Origin: Spongiibacteraceae bacterium
GTDB taxonomy: Bacteria > Pseudomonadota > Gammaproteobacteria > Pseudomonadales > Dasaniaceae
NCBI GenBank assembly: GCA_028280715.1
Contig: JANQLG010000028.1
Coordinates: 1 to 58,338, forward strand
Direction of reading: 5' to 3'
Length of the DNA stretch: 58,338 nucleotides
In this document: positions 34,820 to 44,169 of the stretch, one piece after another
Position numbering within the stretch: the stretch's first letter is position 1
Layout: each line of letters opens with the position of its first letter
The notes under the pieces: generated by a model
Databases searched by the model: none
What the model saw: only the letters and a program-made list of their open reading frames with translations
Told to the model about the DNA's origin: nothing
Position numbers and translations under genes: made by a program

Positions 34820-35965
34820 TTGGCAATCCGATCTCTGATACTGATTCTTGGCTTTTCATTTCTAACGCTGGCTTGTTCTGAAGCAACGCCTCCCTCAATG
34901 CCTACCATAGAAGTTGTGGTGACACCTGCGGCTATGCTGCCCTATCAACCTCGAGGTAGCTTTGTAGGTCGTCTTGAGGCTCAGGAAAATGTCAGTATCC
35001 AAGCAAGAGTCAGTGGTTATTTAATCCAACGTACATTTAAAGATGGGCAAATAGTCAATAAGGGCGACGAGCTGTATGTGATTGATCCTGCTCCCTTTGA
35101 GGCCAGTTTGGCAGAGGCAGAAGCAGAGGTTGATAGGGTAGAAGCTCGAGTGGCGGTAGCCGGTCGCAATTATGCGCGAGGAAAACAACTGGTAGAAAGT
35201 GGCACCATTTCGGCCTCACAAATGGATGAATTAGAGGGCACTGATCTGGAAGCTAAAGCGGCATTAAAGGCAGCGACTGCAACACGTGATAACGCCAAAA
35301 TTAACCTCAGTTACAGCAGAATTGTTGCACCTATCGATGGCCAGATTGGGCGTAGCAGCTTTAATGTTGGCGATTTAGTAAGCCCTGAGTCAGGGGTATT
35401 GACGACACTGGTTAATACCAATGCCATGCAGGCTGTCTTCTCGATTGATGAAAAACTGCTATTAGAAGTACGCAATCGCCGCCTTAATGAAAGTTTGCCC
35501 AATCCGACAGAGCAGGTAGAGGTATTAATCGAATTATCCGATGGCACACTTTACCCGCATAAGGGGCATGTAGATTTTCTAGATAACCGCGTTAATGAAG
35601 GCACGGGAACTATTGAGATAAGAGCCACGATACCTAACCCGGATAATCTTTTAGGGCATGGTCAGTATGTCAGGGTTGTCGTGCAGGAAATCGCTGTCAA
35701 TGATGTGTTAATGGTGCCGCAGGCGACTATACAGTCCGATCAAGTAGGTGATTATGTGTTGACAGTTAATGATGAAAATAAAGTGCAACGAAAAAACGTT
35801 GAACTAGGCGACAGAGTAGAGCAATACATAATCATCTCGCAAGGGCTGGAGACCGGAGAAAACGTTATTTTGCAGGGCTTACAAAAAGTCAAAGTCGGTC
35901 AGACCGTTAATGTTAAACAACTGAATAATAATCCTGCATCAGTGAATGACTCGCCACAGGCCTAG
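34820..35965 (+). CDS. RND efflux periplasmic adaptor, lipoprotein
   Basis: This 381-aa MFP protein has a lipobox (LTLAC, Cys19), a lipoyl domain split around a hairpin ([20 protein letters not shown] and [20 protein letters not shown]) and a beta-barrel and membrane-proximal domain. AcrA-like features are clear. The start is TTG at 34820, with AGGAGG five bases upstream. It is followed after 11 nt by the RND pump gene. No local TetR repressor is seen. The divergent 245-nt region upstream shows no obvious operator. Confidence 0.92.
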   Translation: MAIRSLILILGFSFLTLACSEATPPSMPTIEVVVTPAAMLPYQPRGSFVGRLEAQENVSIQARVSGYLIQRTFKDGQIVNKGDELYVIDPAPFEASLAEAEAEVDRVEARVAVAGRNYARGKQLVESGTISASQMDELEGTDLEAKAALKAATATRDNAKINLSYSRIVAPIDGQIGRSSFNVGDLVSPESGVLTTLVNTNAMQAVFSIDEKLLLEVRNRRLNESLPNPTEQVEVLIELSDGTLYPHKGHVDFLDNRVNEGTGTIEIRATIPNPDNLLGHGQYVRVVVQEIAVNDVLMVPQATIQSDQVGDYVLTVNDENKVQRKNVELGDRVEQYIIISQGLETGENVILQGLQKVKVGQTVNVKQLNNNPASVNDSPQA

Positions 35966-35976
35966 GGAAGGTTAGC

Positions 35977-38900
35977 ATGTTCAGTGCATTTTTTATTGAT
36001 CGACCAAAGTTTGCTTTGGTGATTTCAATTGTCCTGACATTGATGGGGGCGCTTGCGATTAATTTGCTGCCTATAGCTGAATATCCACAGGTGGCACCTC
36101 CTCAGGTCACGGTTGCTGCCAATTATCCCGGAGCTTCTGCGGAGGTTGTAGAGCAAACCATAGGTGGGCCGTTAGAGGAAGTTATTAATGGTGTTGAAGG
36201 CATGATATATATGTCTTCAAGGAGCGCTAACGATGGCAGCTATTCATTAAATATTACCTTTGAGCTGGGGCAGGATATTGATGCGGCGCTAAGTCGGGTA
36301 CAAAACCTGGCTAAGTTAGCCGAGCCCAAGCTGCCGCAGGAAGTCAGAAATCAGGGTATGAGTATCGATAAAGTCTCACCTGATATTTTGATGATCGTCA
36401 GTTTTTTCTCACCAGATGAGTCGCTGGATTACGCTTTTCTTTCCAATTACGTCAAAATCAATATTCAAAACCGTTTAAAGCGAATTCAAGGCGTTGCGCA
36501 GGCGACTATTCTTGGTGCTGCTGATTATTCCATGAGGCTGTGGTTAGACCCGAGTCGAATGAGTCATTTAGGTGTCGCTGTTAACGATATTTTATCTGCA
36601 TTGCAGGAACAAAATGTTCAGGTTGCTGCAGGAAAAATCGGCGCTCCTCCCTTCGAAGGAAATTTACAAACACAATATACGCTGCAGACCAAAGGCCGAC
36701 TGTCAGAGCCAGAAGAATTTGAAGAGATTATTATTCGCTCAGGGCAGGATGGTGCAGCCATTTATTTGAGAGATGTTGCCACCGTTGAGTTGGGGCAGGT
36801 GGATTACAGTGTAGTTGGCGAATTTAATAATAACCCTTCGGCTAATGTCGCATTGTATTTAGTACCGAATGCCAATGCATTGACAACGGGTGAAGAAATC
36901 AAGCGTGTGTTGGCAGAAATGTCTGACCAGTTTCCGCAGGGCCTGACCTATGAAGTGGGCTATGACACGACCCGGTATGTTAATGTGGCGATCAATCAGG
37001 TTGTTGTGAGTTTATTGCAGGCAGTGGGATTAGTGATTCTGATTACCTTTGTATTTCTTGGTAATTTAAGAATGACGTTAATTCCGGCCATAGCGATTCC
37101 CGTTTCATTGATTGCCAGCTTTGCTGTGTTATTAGCGATGGGCATGTCGATTAATACGATCACCTTGTTTGGGTTGGTATTGGCGATTGGTATCGTAGTG
37201 GATGACGCCATTTTGGTTATCGAAAATGTTGATCGACATTTGCGGAGTGATAGCGCGCTGACAGTAAAGGAAGCGACACGAATTACGATGCGAGAAGTGT
37301 CAGGGCCAATTTTGTCAACAACACTGGTATTGCTGGCGGTATTTATTCCGGTAGCTTTGTTGCCAGGCATTACAGGACAAATGTATCGGCAATTTTCAGT
37401 GACGATTTGTGTCGCTGTCTGCTTTTCGTCTTTAAACGCATTGACGTTAAGTCCGGCCCTGGCTTCTTTAATTCTTAAGGGTGGAGAAAAAGAAGATCGG
37501 GCTTGGTATCGCACGTTTAATACGGGTTTTGACAAAATACGAAAAAATTATGATCGAGGTGTCAGTTGGATTGTCAGGCGTACGGCAATTGTAACCATCA
37601 CATTTGTTGGTGTTGTCGTGGCAACAGGTATTGGTTTTATTTCCGCGCCGACTGGTTTTGTTCCGCCCGAGGATAAGGGGGCGTTGTTAATTAATGTGCA
37701 GTTACCTGATGCCGCTTCACTACAGCGCGCTGAAGAAACGGTCGATAAAGTCGCAGAGTTGGTTAAAAGTATAGAAGGCGTTGAGAGCGTGACTGCTATT
37801 ACAGGCTTTAGTATTTTAACTGGGGCTGCACAAAGCAATGCCGGAACGTTGTTTGCGGTATTGGATCACTGGGATGATCGCCCTGGTTTACAGAATAGTG
37901 TTTTTGCCATTACAAGAAAAATCAATGGTATGGCCTATATCAATATTCCAGAGGCACAAGTCTATGCTATGTCACCGCCAGCTGTTCCGGGTATGGGTGT
38001 GGCAGGTGGGCTGGAAATGATTCTGGAAGATACCTTATCCCGTTCACATAAAGAATTAGCGGCAGTAATGAATGACTTTATTGTTGAAGCCAATAATCGT
38101 CCGGAATTGACTGGTGTCTTCACTTCTTTCCGCGCCAATGTGCCGCAATATTTTGTAGATGTCGATCGCCAAAAAGCTAAAGACTTAGGCGTTTCCCTAA
38201 ACGATTTGTTTCTAACTTTGCAAGCCAATCTGGGATCGCTTTATATCAATGATTTTAATAAATTTGGTCAAACCTATCGTGTGATGATGCAGGCAGAATC
38301 TTCCTATCGTTCAGATTTAAATGACCTTTCCAGTTTGTTTGTCCGTTCTGCCAATGGAGAGATGATTCCTATTTCAACACTGGTTAGCACACAGCCAATT
38401 TTAGGCCCTGAAGTTGCAGAGCGTTATAACATGTATCGCTCTGCACTGATTCGTGGCAACCCCAACAGTGGTTATAGCAGTGGTGATGCTATCGCTACTA
38501 TGGATGAGTTGGCAGATAGTATTTTGCCAGACGGTTATCAAACAGAATGGACAGGTATGACATTTCAGGAAATTGAGGCAGGGAGTCAGGCCATTTATGC
38601 CTTTGCAATTGCCTTTATTTTTATTTATCTGTTTTTGGTTGCTCAATATGAAAGTTGGTCAATTCCTTTAACGATTATCATGGTGGCGCCTATCGCCATT
38701 TTGGGTGCAATAACTACTATTCATTTACTGAGTTTTCTACAGCTTAACCTCTATGCGCAAATTGGCATTGTATTATTGATTGGTATGGCCGCGAAGAATG
38801 CGATTTTAATCGTTGAATTTGCTCGACAAAAAAGAGAACAGGAAAACGCATCAATAATAGAGGCTGCCAGTAGTGCCGCCTCGCTTCGTTTTCGTGCAGT

Positions 38901-39117
38901 CAACATGACGGCAATGAGTTTCATATTAGGTATTCTGCCATTGGTATTTGCCAGCGGAGCAGGAATGTTCAGCCAAATGTCTCTTGGTTTGACAGTGCTT
39001 AGTGGCATGTTGGCAGTATTGCTAATCGGTACTTTTTTAATTCCAGGTTTTTATGTGTTGATCCAGAGCAACAGAGAGTCATTAAAGGCAAAACTGGGAA
39101 TTAACGCGGATGAATAA
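35977..39117 (+). CDS. RND efflux pump, HAE1 (AcrB) type
   Basis: This 1046-aa inner-membrane proton antiporter has twelve predicted helices. The start [20 protein letters not shown] is the family's usual N-terminus. The helix 4 motif [14 protein letters not shown] carries the paired Asp that relay protons, and [14 protein letters not shown] is the helix 10 Lys motif. It pairs with the adaptor upstream and probably uses the TolC encoded 6 kb away. The substrate range cannot be read from the sequence. Confidence 0.96.
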   Translation: MFSAFFIDRPKFALVISIVLTLMGALAINLLPIAEYPQVAPPQVTVAANYPGASAEVVEQTIGGPLEEVINGVEGMIYMSSRSANDGSYSLNITFELGQDIDAALSRVQNLAKLAEPKLPQEVRNQGMSIDKVSPDILMIVSFFSPDESLDYAFLSNYVKINIQNRLKRIQGVAQATILGAADYSMRLWLDPSRMSHLGVAVNDILSALQEQNVQVAAGKIGAPPFEGNLQTQYTLQTKGRLSEPEEFEEIIIRSGQDGAAIYLRDVATVELGQVDYSVVGEFNNNPSANVALYLVPNANALTTGEEIKRVLAEMSDQFPQGLTYEVGYDTTRYVNVAINQVVVSLLQAVGLVILITFVFLGNLRMTLIPAIAIPVSLIASFAVLLAMGMSINTITLFGLVLAIGIVVDDAILVIENVDRHLRSDSALTVKEATRITMREVSGPILSTTLVLLAVFIPVALLPGITGQMYRQFSVTICVAVCFSSLNALTLSPALASLILKGGEKEDRAWYRTFNTGFDKIRKNYDRGVSWIVRRTAIVTITFVGVVVATGIGFISAPTGFVPPEDKGALLINVQLPDAASLQRAEETVDKVAELVKSIEGVESVTAITGFSILTGAAQSNAGTLFAVLDHWDDRPGLQNSVFAITRKINGMAYINIPEAQVYAMSPPAVPGMGVAGGLEMILEDTLSRSHKELAAVMNDFIVEANNRPELTGVFTSFRANVPQYFVDVDRQKAKDLGVSLNDLFLTLQANLGSLYINDFNKFGQTYRVMMQAESSYRSDLNDLSSLFVRSANGEMIPISTLVSTQPILGPEVAERYNMYRSALIRGNPNSGYSSGDAIATMDELADSILPDGYQTEWTGMTFQEIEAGSQAIYAFAIAFIFIYLFLVAQYESWSIPLTIIMVAPIAILGAITTIHLLSFLQLNLYAQIGIVLLIGMAAKNAILIVEFARQKREQENASIIEAASSAASLRFRAVNMTAMSFILGILPLVFASGAGMFSQMSLGLTVLSGMLAVLLIGTFLIPGFYVLIQSNRESLKAKLGINADE

Positions 39118-39135
39118 ATAGTTATTTATCTTTCT

Positions 39136-39157
39136 AAAAAAGGCCCCTCGCGGGGCC
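39136..39157 (-). terminator. rho-independent terminator for the globin operon
   Basis: On the minus strand, GGCCCC-GCGA-GGGGCC is followed by six T, 36 nt after the globin stop. On the plus strand there is no T-tract after the stem, so it serves mainly the leftward operon. Confidence 0.85.
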
Positions 39158-39193
39158 AGTCACTTGGACAAAAGGTTCTGGATAGAGGGTTAT

Positions 39194-39610
39194 TTAAGCA
39201 ACTTCTTCGTATGCTGCCTTGGTCATCGTGCTGGCGAGAATACCGTAAGCAGCTGCCCAGGCAGCTTTAACCTCTTCAGTGAATGCTTCACCTAAACCCA
39301 TTTCAAGCGTTTTCAGTAAAGCGGCACCAACTGTATCGTAGTGGCTCGCTTCAACGCCATAATCCACATGACGTACAGCCAGCTTTTCGACAACAGGGAC
39401 TAATTGGTCTAGACGATCTAATAAACGTACGGCAGCAGTAATCATTTCCATGAGTTTTTTACCTTGCTCAACCATATCGCCTTTGAATAAATTTTTAAGT
39501 GTAGGATCGGCTTCAAACAGATTGCCGTAAAAAAGTGCAGCAGCATCATCGGCGATGGGTTCTACTTTTGCCCAACTGCTTTTGCAGAGTTGTATTTGTT
39601 CAGGGGTCAT
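39194..39610 (-). CDS. single-domain globin
   Basis: This 138-aa protein is a full globin fold like Vitreoscilla haemoglobin: MTPEQIQLCKSSWAKVEPIAD, LFYGNLFEADP (Tyr at the B10 region) and VRHVDYGVEASHY with proximal His81. It lacks the reductase domain of flavohaemoglobins. It closes the five-gene electron-transfer operon read from 44061. Related single-domain globins bind oxygen or detoxify nitric oxide when supplied with electrons by a partner reductase. Here the NirB-like flavoprotein at 42043 is a possible donor, but they may lie on different sides of the membrane. Confidence 0.92.
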   Translation of the reverse strand: MTPEQIQLCKSSWAKVEPIADDAAALFYGNLFEADPTLKNLFKGDMVEQGKKLMEMITAAVRLLDRLDQLVPVVEKLAVRHVDYGVEASHYDTVGAALLKTLEMGLGEAFTEEVKAAWAAAYGILASTMTKAAYEEVA

Positions 39611-39658
39611 TGTTTTTGCTCCATTAAAATAAAATAAAATTTCTTTCTATTAACGCAA

Positions 39659-40003
39659 TTACTCCAGAGCTGAGAGCATAAACTCTATAATCAATTGCAA
39701 ATCGTCATCAGTCAGTTCGGTATTGCCACCTTTGGCTGGCATTAGGCCAAAGCCTTCACTGGCGTGTTGAACTAAAGTTGTTATATCTTGAGATGCTCTT
39801 GGTGCCCACATTTTTTGATTGCCAAGGATTGGTGCGCCATTAATACCTTGAGCGTGGCAGACTTTGCAGTTCTTTGTGTAAAGCTCTTCACCTTTGCTGG
39901 CTGCTTGTGTGGAGCTACTGCTAGCCGTTGCCTGTTCTGATGGTTGTTCACTGCAAGCAGTGAACAACATCATTACAATGATTGGTAGCAATAAGCGTGT
40001 CAT
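39659..40003 (-). CDS. monohaem cytochrome c lipoprotein
   Basis: This 114-aa protein has a lipobox (MLFTAC, Cys16) and one class I haem site, CKVCH (near 46-50), with a distal Met likely in GLMPAKGG (near 87). It is a small periplasmic electron carrier tethered to a membrane. It stands fourth in the operon, 48 bp before the globin gene and 32 bp after the Tll0287-like gene. Confidence 0.9.
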   Translation of the reverse strand: MTRLLLPIIVMMLFTACSEQPSEQATASSSSTQAASKGEELYTKNCKVCHAQGINGAPILGNQKMWAPRASQDITTLVQHASEGFGLMPAKGGNTELTDDDLQLIIEFMLSALE

Positions 40004-40035
40004 TGTTTATCCTCGAAAGCTTTGATTATTTTCCC

Positions 40036-40614
40036 TTAAAGAGAAAGAGGAACGCGGATAACAACACCGCCCATCACTTCACCCAATACGAAGTCAGTAC
40101 GAGGCGTATCCTTATGCTCGTTGTGACATTTAGTGCAAGCCTCTGATACAGCAACATCAGGATAAACTGCAGTGAAATAAGTCGCGTCGCCCAATGTTTC
40201 TTCACCGTAAAAATTTTCACCGGGATTTGCAGCAATATATTCTAGGCCCTCTTTTTCCATCGGTGTTTTGGGTGCGTTTTGTTTGTTGATAGGCCAAATA
40301 GATTGTAGAGAATAGGTAAACTCGTCAGTTATTTCTGCTACAGCTTCTGAGCCTGCGCGAAACATTTGTGCAGGCAATAATGTTCCATTAGGAATATCTT
40401 GCCAGTGTTCATCCGGTTTTATTGCGCCGACGCCATTGGGCCCTAATCGTTGTACGACCAGTTTCGTATAGTTGGCTCTATCTGCATTCATTACTGCAAA
40501 TAAAGAATCCGTATAAAGTTTTGGTTCGATACCCGTTGATACAGGCTCCTGATTACATGCAGAAAGCGCTAATAATGATCCCAATACTGCAGTAGCTTGT
40601 ATTACCTTTTTCAT
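40036..40614 (-). CDS. Tll0287-like (DUF3365) haem lipoprotein
   Basis: This 192-aa protein has a lipobox (ALSAC, Cys20) and a single C-terminal c-type haem motif CTKCH (near 157-161) in the context of the Tll0287/DUF3365 fold: IAANPGENFYGEETLGDATYFTAVYPDVAVSEAC broken over 128-157. Proteins of this fold often act as haem sensor or redox domains in the periplasm. It lies between the eleven-haem cytochrome and the monohaem cytochrome in the operon. Confidence 0.87.
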   Translation of the reverse strand: MKKVIQATAVLGSLLALSACNQEPVSTGIEPKLYTDSLFAVMNADRANYTKLVVQRLGPNGVGAIKPDEHWQDIPNGTLLPAQMFRAGSEAVAEITDEFTYSLQSIWPINKQNAPKTPMEKEGLEYIAANPGENFYGEETLGDATYFTAVYPDVAVSEACTKCHNEHKDTPRTDFVLGEVMGGVVIRVPLSL

Positions 40615-40654
40615 GTGTTACCCCTCGCAACAAGTCTATAAAATTAAAATCTAA

Positions 40655-42031
40655 CTATTTATCAACTTCGCGTTTTAAAGCCCAATCTATCGAAGGAATA
40701 TGCTTCGATAGTTTTCCTGAGAAATTATTTTTGATTAGCGTTTCGTCTGCTAATGCATCAATGGAAAATTCCAAGCTATGACATTGCATGCAAACGGGCC
40801 TAATCATTTTCTCGTTTGGCCGTAAATAAAAATTTTGATTATGTTCAACGCGAACATTTATTTCTCTTTCAGAATTCCCTTCTTTATTATTTTTGTTAAC
40901 AATTTTTATGCCAGTGTTTTGATCTGCCACTCTAGGAAGGTGACAAGTGGCACATGAAACGGCATTTTCGGGGTCAATATCGCCTAAACTAGCGGATTGC
41001 CACAGTTTTCCATGTGGAGAATTTTTAAATGCAAGACTGTGTTCATCGTTATGGCATGTTAAGCAAGCCTCAGTTGCAGCAAATTGTGTATTGAATTCGT
41101 GCGCTGCATGGCAACTGTTGCACCCGTGCTGTGCGTTAAGTGAGCTGTGTTTGAAGTCCATAGGCGAATCCATGGGGCGAACAGCGGGGAGTTGTGTTTC
41201 GAGTTTGGGCGATAAACGCATGCCATGTTTACTGGCAAGAAAGCCTTCAGCTTCCTGTTGGTGACATTGTTGGCACTGTTGTAGTGCAGGCCTTTCTATC
41301 CACTCGGAATTATTTTCTGTTGTGTGGCAGCCGCTGCAACTGACACCTGCTTGTGCATGAGAGGTTGCCGACCAGTGCTGGGTAATTTCCGGATGTGATA
41401 CAGAATATTGTTGATCGATGCTCTCATTTTTTATCACAGGGTTTTGTGCTTTGCTTAATGCTGCATTACTAGGCGCACTAATGCGTGCGATGTCATCCAG
41501 CCAGGGTTTATTGGCATGCTGCACCAGAAAGCTTTCATACAATGCACGATTGTCATGAAAGTTATGACAGCCTGCACTGGCACAACTATCGAAAGCTAGA
41601 TCTTTATGGCTTTCGCGCTCATCACTAATTTCCTTGTGACAGTGGTAACAGTAGTCATCTGGCAAGGTCACACCCATGGCATGTGTTTGTTCTTCCTGGT
41701 GTTCGGTATGACAACTGATGCAATAACGTGCATCGATAATTTCTAATCGATATGCCTCTCTGGGGTCAGTGAATTTTTTCTTGGGATGTGAATCGTGCGC
41801 TTGTTCTAACTCCTCTGCATGACAATTCACACAGGCATTTTGTATTACTTCCTCACCGCCAAAAGCTTCTGTATGACAACTACTACAGGCCAGCTCAATT
41901 TGATAATGACCATGGCTGGTTTCTCCGATTAATAGTTGAGATTTATCCTCTTTAATCAATAAGGTGTAGGCAAAGTAACTGCCAATAGCTAAGGTCAAAA
42001 AAATCCAAAGCGACCAGGTAATTTTTTTCAT
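40655..42031 (-). CDS. eleven-haem membrane-anchored cytochrome c
   Basis: This 458-aa protein is anchored by an N-terminal helix (about 5-24). I count ten CXXCH sites (CSSCH, CVNCH, CISCH, CYHCH, CSGCH, CQQCH, CNSCH, CLTCH, CATCH, CMQCH) and one CX4CH (CASAGCH, fifth in order). Numerous other His can serve as distal ligands. Haems are grouped in pairs, as in cytochrome c3-type and NrfA/OTR-like wires. The gene starts 11 bp after the flavoprotein gene, so the two are probably co-translated. It could carry electrons across the periplasm or be catalytic. I cannot assign it to a described enzyme. Confidence 0.9.
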   Translation of the reverse strand: MKKITWSLWIFLTLAIGSYFAYTLLIKEDKSQLLIGETSHGHYQIELACSSCHTEAFGGEEVIQNACVNCHAEELEQAHDSHPKKKFTDPREAYRLEIIDARYCISCHTEHQEEQTHAMGVTLPDDYCYHCHKEISDERESHKDLAFDSCASAGCHNFHDNRALYESFLVQHANKPWLDDIARISAPSNAALSKAQNPVIKNESIDQQYSVSHPEITQHWSATSHAQAGVSCSGCHTTENNSEWIERPALQQCQQCHQQEAEGFLASKHGMRLSPKLETQLPAVRPMDSPMDFKHSSLNAQHGCNSCHAAHEFNTQFAATEACLTCHNDEHSLAFKNSPHGKLWQSASLGDIDPENAVSCATCHLPRVADQNTGIKIVNKNNKEGNSEREINVRVEHNQNFYLRPNEKMIRPVCMQCHSLEFSIDALADETLIKNNFSGKLSKHIPSIDWALKREVDK

Positions 42032-42042
42032 GCGTTACCAGC

Positions 42043-44061
42043 CTAAAAATAATAAACAGTCGTGATATGGGCAATCAGCAAAATAGGCAAGGGCCAGCTA
42101 ACCAGCAGATGCAGCCAGGCTAATCCCTTGCGCACACTTTGGCTTTGTGCTGGTTTTAGATGGTGACTCATTGCAACCGACATGCCTGCAATAGCACCCA
42201 GACCAATAACTAATAAGAAATTAATCATCAGGTATTGATTGAGATTGCTGCCCAAATGAAAACCGGTATGGATAATAAGTATGGAAACACATAGCAAACC
42301 CAATACGATGTGGAAAATGCGCCAAAAGGCGAACTCCCCGAGCCGGGCACTATTGATGCGCTTACGTATTGACATCAGTAGACCAATTGCAGATAAGCCG
42401 AGCAGGGTGAAACCCGATACCTGCTTCCAGAATTTGTCGTTCCAGTATTGCTGCAGTGGTGCATTTTCCTGAACGGTGTCGGGAATGACAAAACCGGGAA
42501 TAAAATAAATAAGTGCAGCAACAGCGAGGGCGACCAGGCTGGACATTAAAACCAGTGGCCAGGCCTTCTCTTTCTCTGGTGGCCCTTGATAACCAGTTAA
42601 TTGTTGCAGCAGTGGTTTACAGGAGCCGCATACGGTGCCGGCACCAGTCGCTTCAGATAATGCTTCACGTGTAGTGCAGCCATTTTCAATCGCTTCAACT
42701 AATGTTCCCTGACAGACGCTATTGCACTGACAGACAATCGCTGCCTTGGGCCATAAGTTGACATCATTAGAAGCATCATTGAGCCATAGTTTGCCTTTGG
42801 TTCGAAACCACCAAAGTTGCCACGGCATAACACGACGATTTTGTTGTAACAGTTCCTGAATTCTTGGCAGTTCGGGCCAGTCGCCAATGCCTAACATGCC
42901 GACCAGGCGGCCACGTCTGATGACCAGTTTGCGATAAATGCCATCGGCACGATAAATCATTTCACGTTCAGATCCATAACGGGGAAAGTCGGTGATCTCT
43001 CCCTGGCTGACAACGTGTTCACCTACCACTTTTAATCGCGATTGTTGTTGTGAGCCCGCGTAATGGGATTGCCCGCCGGTAATCACATCGGCAACTATGG
43101 CTGCCTGTTCTAGCCCTGGAGCTACCAGGCCATAGGTTTGTCCGTTAAATTCACAGCATTCACCGATAGCAAAAATATTCTCATCTGAGGTTTTAAGTTG
43201 ATCGTTGACAACAATACCTTTGCCAATTTTCAGTTTTGCTTCTCGCGCTAATTCGCTGTTAGTGGTGATGCCGGTACAAAACAGTACCGTATCACAGGCA
43301 ATTTTTTCGCCTGCTCGAGTCGTAATTGCTTCAACACGGTTCATGCCATGTACGACACGAACGCCTGAACTCAACATAACGTTTATATCAAGCGCTTGTA
43401 ATTTTTCCAGCAGTTGTGACGATGCTTCGTCGTCAAGCTGGCGATTCATGAGTCGATCACTCTGCTGTATCAGAGTGACTTTTGTATTTAGTCGTTGTAA
43501 TGCGCGAGCCGCTTCAATACCCAACAGTCCGCCGCCAACAACGACAATATGTTTAGAGCTTGATAAGCGCGCATACAGCGCATCGGTATCTTTTAAATTA
43601 CGAAAGGTGTAAACCCCTGTTTGTTCTATGCCGGGAATATTGGGCACGAAGGGTCTTGAGCCGGTGGCGATAACCAGTCGTTCGAAATAATAATTTCGGT
43701 CCAGTGTATCGGTTATCTGTCTGGATTCAGGTGAAATTTGTTTAATTGCGCAAATAACAAATTGAAAATTCGGATACTTTGTTACGTCCGGCATATCTAA
43801 TGCAATGTCATTGCGATCGACATCACCTGCCAGTACTGATGAAAGTTGTACCCGGTTATAGGGTGCGTAGGGTTCGTTACCAAATAGGGTGATATTGGCA
43901 TCGGGTTGGCGAGCTAACATTTCGTGTACAAAACGCATGCCAGTAGGGCCGCTGCCGATCACGACGATACGTGGATAGTTATCGGTATTAACTAAGGGAA
44001 TGGTAGAGGGTTGTTGTTCACTGCTCGCTTGAATGTCAGTGTTAGCTGCTGTGGTCGACAT
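42043..44061 (-). CDS. NirB-like FAD/[2Fe-2S] oxidoreductase fused to a membrane domain
   Basis: This 672-aa protein has two Rossmann motifs, VIGSGPTGMRFV (about 34-45) for FAD and VVVGGGLLGIEAA (173-185) for NAD(P)H, and a BFD-type [2Fe-2S] module with C444, C446, C478 and C481. This half resembles the N-terminal part of assimilatory nitrite reductase NirB. The sirohaem domain is missing. Instead residues 500-672 form about five membrane helices with His584, His598, His602, His651 and His665, which could bind b-type haem. It is first in the operon. I infer NAD(P)H to FAD to [2Fe-2S] to haem b to the periplasmic cytochrome. Confidence 0.9.
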   Translation of the reverse strand: MSTTAANTDIQASSEQQPSTIPLVNTDNYPRIVVIGSGPTGMRFVHEMLARQPDANITLFGNEPYAPYNRVQLSSVLAGDVDRNDIALDMPDVTKYPNFQFVICAIKQISPESRQITDTLDRNYYFERLVIATGSRPFVPNIPGIEQTGVYTFRNLKDTDALYARLSSSKHIVVVGGGLLGIEAARALQRLNTKVTLIQQSDRLMNRQLDDEASSQLLEKLQALDINVMLSSGVRVVHGMNRVEAITTRAGEKIACDTVLFCTGITTNSELAREAKLKIGKGIVVNDQLKTSDENIFAIGECCEFNGQTYGLVAPGLEQAAIVADVITGGQSHYAGSQQQSRLKVVGEHVVSQGEITDFPRYGSEREMIYRADGIYRKLVIRRGRLVGMLGIGDWPELPRIQELLQQNRRVMPWQLWWFRTKGKLWLNDASNDVNLWPKAAIVCQCNSVCQGTLVEAIENGCTTREALSEATGAGTVCGSCKPLLQQLTGYQGPPEKEKAWPLVLMSSLVALAVAALIYFIPGFVIPDTVQENAPLQQYWNDKFWKQVSGFTLLGLSAIGLLMSIRKRINSARLGEFAFWRIFHIVLGLLCVSILIIHTGFHLGSNLNQYLMINFLLVIGLGAIAGMSVAMSHHLKPAQSQSVRKGLAWLHLLVSWPLPILLIAHITTVYYF

Positions 44062-44103
44062 CCAGTATGCTCCTGATCAGGGGCTATTGATATGTTGAGT
44101 TGA

Positions 44104-44142
44104 GAAAAAAAGGGTTAAGCCGCATAAAGCAGCCTAACCCTT
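44104..44142 (-). terminator. rho-independent terminator after the porin gene
   Basis: On the minus strand AAGGGTTA and TAACCCTT pair around inner GGCTGC/GCGGC-like pairs, and seven T follow. It lies 28 nt after the porin stop, separating the nrt-porin unit from the flavoprotein operon. Confidence 0.8.
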
Positions 44143-44169
44143 GAAAAAGGGTGGCTTTAGACTAATTGC

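Noticed and set aside
36996-37535. Open frame of 179 codons on the minus strand inside the RND pump gene
   Set aside because: It is antisense to the clear AcrB-type gene and its low-complexity composition is that of a shadow frame.
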